From Syntrophaceae bacterium (lineage in GTDB: Bacteria > Desulfobacterota > Syntrophia > Syntrophales > UBA5619), in contig JAHFBU010000033.1 of the NCBI GenBank assembly GCA_023249795.1, forward strand, positions 1-10,375: 10,375 bases of DNA, written 5' to 3'. Made by a program: the position numbers and the translations under genes. Positions within the stretch are counted from its first letter, which is position 1. Each line of letters begins with the position of its first letter. This document shows positions 6,103 through 10,375 of this stretch, one piece after another. A model generated the notes under the pieces. It was not told where the DNA came from. It ran no database searches and saw nothing but the letters and a program-made list of their open reading frames with translations.

Positions 6103-7494
6103 ATGGAAAAGGAGGCAATGGTCGCCGAGCTCGTCCGGTTGGTGGGCGGGGAGCAAGTGCTGAGTTCGCCCATGCAATTCAAGCTTTACGAATACGATGC
6201 GTCGCTGATCCGTTCCAAACCCGACTGCATTGTTCTTCCCACCTCCACCGAACAGGTCTCGAAGGTCGTGAAGTTTGCCCACGACAACAAGATTCCCATC
6301 ATCGCCCGGGGATCCGGGACGAACCTGAGCGGGGGAAGCGTTCCCGTCGAAGGGGGGATCGCGCTTGTTCTGACGAAGATGAATCGCATTATCGAAATGG
6401 ATATCGAGAATCAGCGGGTCGTGGTCCAGCCCGGGGTCATCACGCTGGACCTGAAGAATGAGCTGGCAAAATACGGGTATCTCTACCAGCCTGATCCGGC
6501 GAGTGAAAAGGTGACGACGATCGGGGGAAATTTCGGTGAGAATGCCGGCGGACCCCACTGCCTGAAATACGGTGTCACCAGCAACCACGTCCTGGGGGTA
6601 GAGTTGGTCCTCTTCGACGGCGAAGTCGTCAATGTGGGGGGGAAGGCGTTGGACAATCCCGGCTTTGACCTGCCGGGGATTCTTGGGGCTTCCGAGGGGA
6701 CGCTGGGGATCATCACCCAGGCGACCCTCAGGATTATGCCGAAGGCGGAAGCGGTCAAGACGATGCTCTGTATCTTTGATTCTATCGAAGACGGCGGTAA
6801 TACCGTGACCGCCATCATCGGCGAGGGAATCATCCCCGCCACCCTGGAGATGATGGACAACCTGACGATCAAAGCGGTCGAGGACGCCTATCATGTGGGC
6901 TTCCCCACCGACGCGGCGGCAATCCTGATTATCGAGCTCGACGGTCTGAAGGACGGGATGGACCGGCTGACTGAGCATATCCTCGATATCTGCCGGGAGC
7001 ACAAGGTTCGGGAGATCCGGGTTGCCAAGAATCAGGCCGAGCGCGATAAGATCTGGGCCGGCCGGAAAGGCGCTTTCGGCGCCGTGGGTCGCCTGCGCCC
7101 CAACTATCTGGTCAACGACGGCACCGTTCCCCGGACGCGACTGCCCGAGACACTCGCCAGGGTCGTTGAAATCGGCAAGCAATACCGGATTCCGATCGCG
7201 AACGTATTCCATGCCGGGGACGGGAACCTGCATCCCCTGATGCTCTTCGATGAGAGGGACAAGGACGAACTGCAGCGGGTCCATGCCGCTGCGTTGGAGA
7301 TCATGAGGGTTTGCGTTGAGATGGGGGGAACGATCAGCGGCGAGCACGGCATCGGGGTGGAAAAGATACATGGGATGTCGTTGATTTTTAGCGACGAGGA
7401 CATTGCCGCCATGAGGAGGGTCAAAGCGGCCTTTGATCCGTTGAACCTGTTCAATCCGGGCAAGCTGTTGCCGGAAACGGAAAAAGCCGCATAG
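6103..7494 (+). CDS. glcD: GlcD-type FAD-linked 2-hydroxyacid (glycolate or lactate) dehydrogenase subunit
   Basis: This is a 463-residue flavoprotein of the FAD_binding_4 / FAD-oxidase_C family, oxidising a 2-hydroxyacid such as glycolate to glyoxylate or D-lactate to pyruvate. The FAD domain has LPTSTEQVSKVV (45-56), the pyrophosphate loop ARGSGTNLSGGS (68-79), PDPASEKVTTIGGNFGENAGG (130-150) and GILGASEGTLGIITQ (192-206). The C-terminal substrate domain has NVFHAGDGNLHPL (367-379), with His370 and His377, and ISGEHGIGVEK (411-421). It closes with the family's LFNPGKLLP. The size is close to GlcD (about 500 in E. coli), with a shorter N terminus. It is the first gene after the terminator and is followed after 21 bases by a second flavoprotein and then GlcF, so it probably forms a GlcDEF-like complex. 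Glycolate rather than lactate is inferred from the neighbouring malyl-CoA genes. Confidence 0.9.
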   Translation: MEKEAMVAELVRLVGGEQVLSSPMQFKLYEYDASLIRSKPDCIVLPTSTEQVSKVVKFAHDNKIPIIARGSGTNLSGGSVPVEGGIALVLTKMNRIIEMDIENQRVVVQPGVITLDLKNELAKYGYLYQPDPASEKVTTIGGNFGENAGGPHCLKYGVTSNHVLGVELVLFDGEVVNVGGKALDNPGFDLPGILGASEGTLGIITQATLRIMPKAEAVKTMLCIFDSIEDGGNTVTAIIGEGIIPATLEMMDNLTIKAVEDAYHVGFPTDAAAILIIELDGLKDGMDRLTEHILDICREHKVREIRVAKNQAERDKIWAGRKGAFGAVGRLRPNYLVNDGTVPRTRLPETLARVVEIGKQYRIPIANVFHAGDGNLHPLMLFDERDKDELQRVHAAALEIMRVCVEMGGTISGEHGIGVEKIHGMSLIFSDEDIAAMRRVKAAFDPLNLFNPGKLLPETEKAA

Positions 7495-7515
7495 CGGGCA
7501 GAAAGGAGAGCGGGT

Positions 7516-8853
7516 ATGTCCAATGAAATACGATGGGTTTCCGCCCTGAAGGGGATCGTTGGGGAAGCCAATATCATTCATGATCCGGATCGGCTTGCGG
7601 CCTACGCGGTTGACGGCATGGTTCCCCGGGCCGTTGTGAGCCCCGGGAGCGTGGAAGAGGTCTCGAAGCTGCTGGTTACGGCCACCGCGGAAAAACTGGG
7701 AGTCGTGCCCCGCGGCAACGGCACCAAAATGGCGACGGGCGGGATCCCCCGCAAGCTGGACGTGGTTCTGTCGATGCTCCGGATCAACCGGATCACCGAG
7801 CACGACGTCCCCAACCTGAGCCTTTCCGTGGAGGCGGGGATCACCCTGTCGGCGGTACAGAAGCAACTGGCCGGGATTGGCAAGGGGTCGTTCCTGCCCC
7901 TGGATCCGCCCTATACGGAGAAGGCCACCATCGGCGGGATCATTGCCTCAAATGGCAGTGGACCGCGGCGGTATCTCTACAATTCCGCGCGGGACCTGCT
8001 TCTGGGTCTCAAGGCGGTCCTCCCCAACGGCGATGTCGTCGCCTTCGGCGGGAAAACGGTGAAGAACGTCTCCGGATATGACATGACCAAACTGCTCGTC
8101 GGCTCCTGGGGGGCGCTTGGGGTGATCACCGAGATCACCACGAAGCTCCTTCCCCTGCCCGAGGCATCGGCGACGCTCCTGGTGACTTTCGACGATCTGA
8201 CGAAGGCCGGCTCCCTGGCGCGAAAAGTGCTCCATTCGGTTCTCCTGCCGTCGGCCATGGAGCTGATGGATGAAAAAGCCGCAGGCCGGCTGCTCGGCGG
8301 GAAGGCGCGCTACTTGACGGCCTTCAGCCTGGAGGGGGTCGGGGAAGCCGTGGAGCGGCAGGTGGCGGAGATCGGGCAGATGGCCCAAAAAGAGGGGGCG
8401 ACCGATACAAAGGTGCTCGGGGCGGAAGAGGAGCGGATCTTCTGGGTCCGTGTCCGCGATTTCGCCCTGGCCGCGGATGCTTCGGTGATCCTCCGGGCGA
8501 ACTTCGTCATCTCGAAACAGGCGGAGATTCTGGGCAGGTTTGAGACGCTGGCGCAGGCCGCCGGGGTCGAGTGCGCCTTCATCGGCCATGCCGGCAACGG
8601 GATACTTACATGCTATCTCCTCGGGGATATGTCCGCGAAGATGGGGGATCTCGCCGATCTGATCGGCAGGTTTACCGCGGAGGCGGCGAAGCAGGAGGGG
8701 AATCTGATTGTGGAAGCGGCGCCGCGCGCCCTCAAGGAAAAGGTCAATGTCTGGGGGCAGCCGCGGAGCGATTATGTCGTGATGCGCCGTCTGAAGGAGA
8801 AAGTCGACCCGGCGGGCATTCTGAATCCGGGGCGATTTGTCGGAGGTATATGA
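7516..8853 (+). CDS. Second FAD-binding oxidase in the GlcE position (GlcD/GlcE-like)
   Basis: This 445-residue FAD_binding_4 flavoprotein likely forms part of the glycolate dehydrogenase complex as the GlcE-equivalent subunit. The FAD domain shows VSPGSVEEVSKLL (41-53), PRGNGTKMATGG (65-76), TIGGIIASNGSGPRR (138-152) and NVSGYDMTKLLVGSWGALG (184-202). The VSGYDMTKLL..GSWG phrase is typical of GlcE. E. coli GlcE has about 350 residues and ends soon after this domain. Here a full C-terminal domain is kept, with a HAGNG motif (358-362) in the place of GlcD's HAGDGNLHP and a closing ILNPGRF. The gene could therefore be a fuller ancestral form with two catalytic-type flavin subunits in the complex. 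The second histidine of the GlcD motif is missing, so this active site may be altered. The start at 7516 has AAAGGAG at 7502-7508. Confidence 0.88.
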   Translation: MSNEIRWVSALKGIVGEANIIHDPDRLAAYAVDGMVPRAVVSPGSVEEVSKLLVTATAEKLGVVPRGNGTKMATGGIPRKLDVVLSMLRINRITEHDVPNLSLSVEAGITLSAVQKQLAGIGKGSFLPLDPPYTEKATIGGIIASNGSGPRRYLYNSARDLLLGLKAVLPNGDVVAFGGKTVKNVSGYDMTKLLVGSWGALGVITEITTKLLPLPEASATLLVTFDDLTKAGSLARKVLHSVLLPSAMELMDEKAAGRLLGGKARYLTAFSLEGVGEAVERQVAEIGQMAQKEGATDTKVLGAEEERIFWVRVRDFALAADASVILRANFVISKQAEILGRFETLAQAAGVECAFIGHAGNGILTCYLLGDMSAKMGDLADLIGRFTAEAAKQEGNLIVEAAPRALKEKVNVWGQPRSDYVVMRRLKEKVDPAGILNPGRFVGGI

Positions 8854-8916
8854 ACCGGCCGGCTCCGGGAGGACCCCGGCGGGCTATTTACGGGTTGATG
8901 AAGAGGTAATCGAATT

Positions 8917-10200
8917 ATGGCAAAGCAAGAATTGTTCGGTGAGAACACGCGGGAAAACATCTATCACTGCATCAAGTGCGGTTTGTGTATGGCCCATTGC
9001 CCGGTCTATAAGGAAGTCCTGACGGAGGAGGCGACGCCGCGCGGCAAGGTGCAGCTCTCCCGCCATCTTTCCGAAGGCAATCTGGAATTGTCCGGGGATG
9101 TAAAGGACGCATTCTTCTCCACCTGCCTCCTCTGCGGATCCTGCGTGGCCAACTGTCCCAGCGGCGTTCACGGCGATCACCTTTTCTCCGGCGTGCGCTG
9201 GCGGGCCGCGCAGCGCTACGGCATTGACTGGAAGAAGCGGATGATGTTCCAGCTTCTGGCCAGCAAATGGAAGATGTCCACATCGGCCTGGTTCGGCAAG
9301 TGGGCCCGCAAGATGTTCGGCGGTCCCTGGATCGAATCGAAACTCAACGCCGGCGCACTGGACGTGGAGCGGATTCCACCGTTTAACGACCAGCCGTTTT
9401 CCGAGATGGTGCCCGAGGTCGTCAAGCCTGAGGGGAAAGTGAATGCGAAGGTTCTCTATTTTCACGGCTGCGCCACCAACTACCTCTACGGCGCGATCGG
9501 TCAGGCGGTGGTGGATGTCCTTACAAAGATGGGGGTCGAGGTGATCATTCCCAAGGAGCAGTCCTGCTGCGGTCTTCCCATCTTCATGTCCGGGGAGCGG
9601 GAGACCTCGCTCCAGTCCATCCGGGACACCCTGAAGAGCTTCGCCCGCAAGGACGTGGATGCCGTCGTCGTCGATTGCGCCACCTGCGGCGCGGCGCTCA
9701 AAAACGAATATGCCCACCTGCTGCGCGACTTGCGCCAGTTGGGTGAGGAGGTCAAAGATGAGGAGATTGCGGCGGCGGAACTGCTGGCCGCCAAGCTCAA
9801 GGATGTGACGGTGTTTATCGACGAGCACAAGGAGTGGCTGCCCGCGATGAAGGACGGCGCCCCGAAGATCCGGGTCACCTACCATGACCCCTGCCACCTG
9901 GTGAAGGGGCAGAAGATCAGCGCCCAGCCCCGGAACCTCCTCAAGTCGATACCGGGCATCGAGTACGTCGAACTTCCCGGCGCGAACGACTGTTGCGGCG
10001 GCGGCGGATCCTTCCAGGTGGAACACGCCGACACCTCCCGGAAGATCACGAAACGGAAGGTGGACAACATTCGGGCGACCAGGGCAGAGGTGCTGGCCAC
10101 CTGCTGTCCCGGATGCAACCTGACAATTGCCAATCACCTCGACCCCGCAATCCGGGTGCTGCATCCGGTTGAGCTCCTGCGCAAGGCGTTGAACGGTTAG
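8917..10200 (+). CDS. glcF: GlcF-type iron-sulfur subunit (2x [4Fe-4S] plus two CCG domains)
   Basis: This is the 427-residue electron-transfer subunit of a glycolate-dehydrogenase-type complex, related to the heterodisulfide reductase HdrD. Two ferredoxin motifs are at the N terminus: C18IKCGLCMAHC28P and C70LLCGSCVANC80P. Two cysteine-rich CCG domains follow. The first uses C185, C217-C218-G219 and C254/C257 (HGCATNY, EQSCCGLP, VVDCATCGA). The second uses C326, C359-C360-G361 and C396-C397/C400 (HDPCHLVKG, NDCCGGGGSF, ATCCPGC). No transmembrane helix is visible, so it is soluble or peripheral and must pass electrons to a partner not in this window. It takes electrons from the upstream flavoproteins. 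The ATG at 8917 has AAGAGGT (8901-8907) as ribosome binding site. The length is close to E. coli GlcF (about 407). It is the last gene of the run. Confidence 0.92.
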   Translation: MAKQELFGENTRENIYHCIKCGLCMAHCPVYKEVLTEEATPRGKVQLSRHLSEGNLELSGDVKDAFFSTCLLCGSCVANCPSGVHGDHLFSGVRWRAAQRYGIDWKKRMMFQLLASKWKMSTSAWFGKWARKMFGGPWIESKLNAGALDVERIPPFNDQPFSEMVPEVVKPEGKVNAKVLYFHGCATNYLYGAIGQAVVDVLTKMGVEVIIPKEQSCCGLPIFMSGERETSLQSIRDTLKSFARKDVDAVVVDCATCGAALKNEYAHLLRDLRQLGEEVKDEEIAAAELLAAKLKDVTVFIDEHKEWLPAMKDGAPKIRVTYHDPCHLVKGQKISAQPRNLLKSIPGIEYVELPGANDCCGGGGSFQVEHADTSRKITKRKVDNIRATRAEVLATCCPGCNLTIANHLDPAIRVLHPVELLRKALNG

Positions 10201-10253
10201 CCGGCGGACGGTATTACGCTTCCCTCTCCTGCGAGCCATAGGCAGGCGCGGTA

Positions 10254-10268
10254 TTTCTTGACAAGAAA
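10254..10268. promoter_or_regulatory. Perfect 15-bp inverted repeat overlapping a -35 box, possible operator
   Basis: TTTCTTG (10254-10260) and CAAGAAA (10262-10268) are exact reverse complements around a central A. TTGACA at 10258-10263 lies inside the repeat and matches the sigma70 -35 consensus exactly. The best -10 at usable distance is poor (TAGTTA, 10282-10287, with TG before it, spacer 18). A repressor bound here would block polymerase. No regulator gene is in the window. Confidence 0.45.
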
Positions 10269-10338
10269 GGTATGTGGGTGGTAGTTAGCACCGCGGCTGA
10301 TAGTGCACATGACTCTTTTTTTATGGTCGAACGGTTTT

Positions 10339-10356
10339 TATCGTGTTCCCACGATA
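10339..10356. repeat. Short hairpin, 7-bp stem and 4-base loop
   Basis: TATCGTG (10339-10345) pairs exactly with CACGATA (10350-10356) around TTCC. No T run follows on either strand, so it is not a normal terminator. It may be an operator or an mRNA leader structure for the next gene. Confidence 0.35.
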
Positions 10357-10375
10357 GGGTATGTACGAATAATAA

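Larger units (their letters stand above)
10201..10375. other. Non-coding 175 bases after glcF, leader of an unseen next gene
   Basis: No open frame with family similarity is visible here. Base composition becomes more AT-rich than in the genes. The stretch holds an inverted repeat at 10254-10268 that overlaps a TTGACA box, a T7 run (10316-10322) without a proper hairpin before it, and a short hairpin at 10339-10356. It looks like an intergenic regulatory region cut by the window edge. Confidence 0.6.

Noticed and set aside
5521..7866. A 781-codon open frame on the minus strand
   Set aside because: It runs opposite to the lyase, glcD and the GlcE-like gene, all of which have strong family motifs. 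Its composition is rich in His, Asp, Gly, Pro and Arg, as expected for the antisense of GC-rich genes, and no family motif was recognised.
8884..10239. A 451-codon minus-strand open frame opposite glcF
   Set aside because: It is a shadow of glcF, which has two ferredoxin and two CCG motifs in the + frame. No domain is visible in the antisense product.
10284..10322. Possible terminator after glcF: weak stem GTTAGC/GCTGAT and a T7 run
   Set aside because: The stem has two wobble pairs and ends 14 bases before the T run, so it does not have the form of an intrinsic terminator.
1..10375. CRISPR arrays, tRNA, rRNA, insertion sequences, prophage or toxin-antitoxin genes
   Set aside because: Looked for and not seen. 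No spaced direct repeats, transposase motifs or tRNA-like cloverleaf were recognised in the gaps.

Overview
The window is GC-rich bacterial DNA. Every gene is on the + strand and closely packed. The gene types suggest a strictly anaerobic Desulfobacterota-like (deltaproteobacterial, Syntrophia-type) organism: a paralogous EF-G of the kind known from spirochaetes, planctomycetes and deltaproteobacteria, an RCK potassium channel, a divergent succinyl-CoA-synthetase-like ligase, and a soluble GlcD/GlcD-like/GlcF iron-sulfur flavoprotein set. This placement is an inference from gene content; no rRNA or other marker is present.

Bases 1-2431 hold three genes with almost no spacing. They are the 3' end of an elongation factor G paralog, a two-transmembrane potassium channel with a cytoplasmic RCK domain (TTG start), and a stand-alone cyclic-nucleotide-binding-fold protein. 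A 136-bp gap (2432-2567) follows. It carries a good sigma70-type promoter, TTGACA-16-TATAGA with an extended -10, whose spacer contains a run of seven G.

Bases 2568-5970 form the first metabolic unit: ligase beta subunit (SucC-like), a 93-residue seven-cysteine ferredoxin-like protein, ligase alpha subunit (SucD-like), and a CitE/malyl-CoA-lyase-type HpcH/HpaI enzyme. An intrinsic terminator at about 6005-6045 separates this unit from the second one (6103-10200): a GlcD-type FAD oxidase, a second full-length GlcD-like FAD oxidase in the GlcE position, and a GlcF-type 2x[4Fe-4S]/2x CCG protein. The last 175 bases are non-coding and contain a perfect 15-bp inverted repeat overlapping a TTGACA box.

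Taken together, the seven metabolic genes suggest a glycolate/glyoxylate route. GlcD/GlcD-like/GlcF would interconvert glycolate (or a related 2-hydroxyacid) and glyoxylate. The lyase would join glyoxylate and acetyl-CoA into malyl-CoA. The SucCD-like ligase would release malate and CoA while making ATP. This is a linear path with substrate-level phosphorylation, in contrast to malate synthase, which wastes the thioester. The reverse direction (malate to acetyl-CoA plus glyoxylate) and a lactate/pyruvate/citramalyl-CoA version remain possible. The ferredoxin-like gene between the two ligase subunits is the least explained part.
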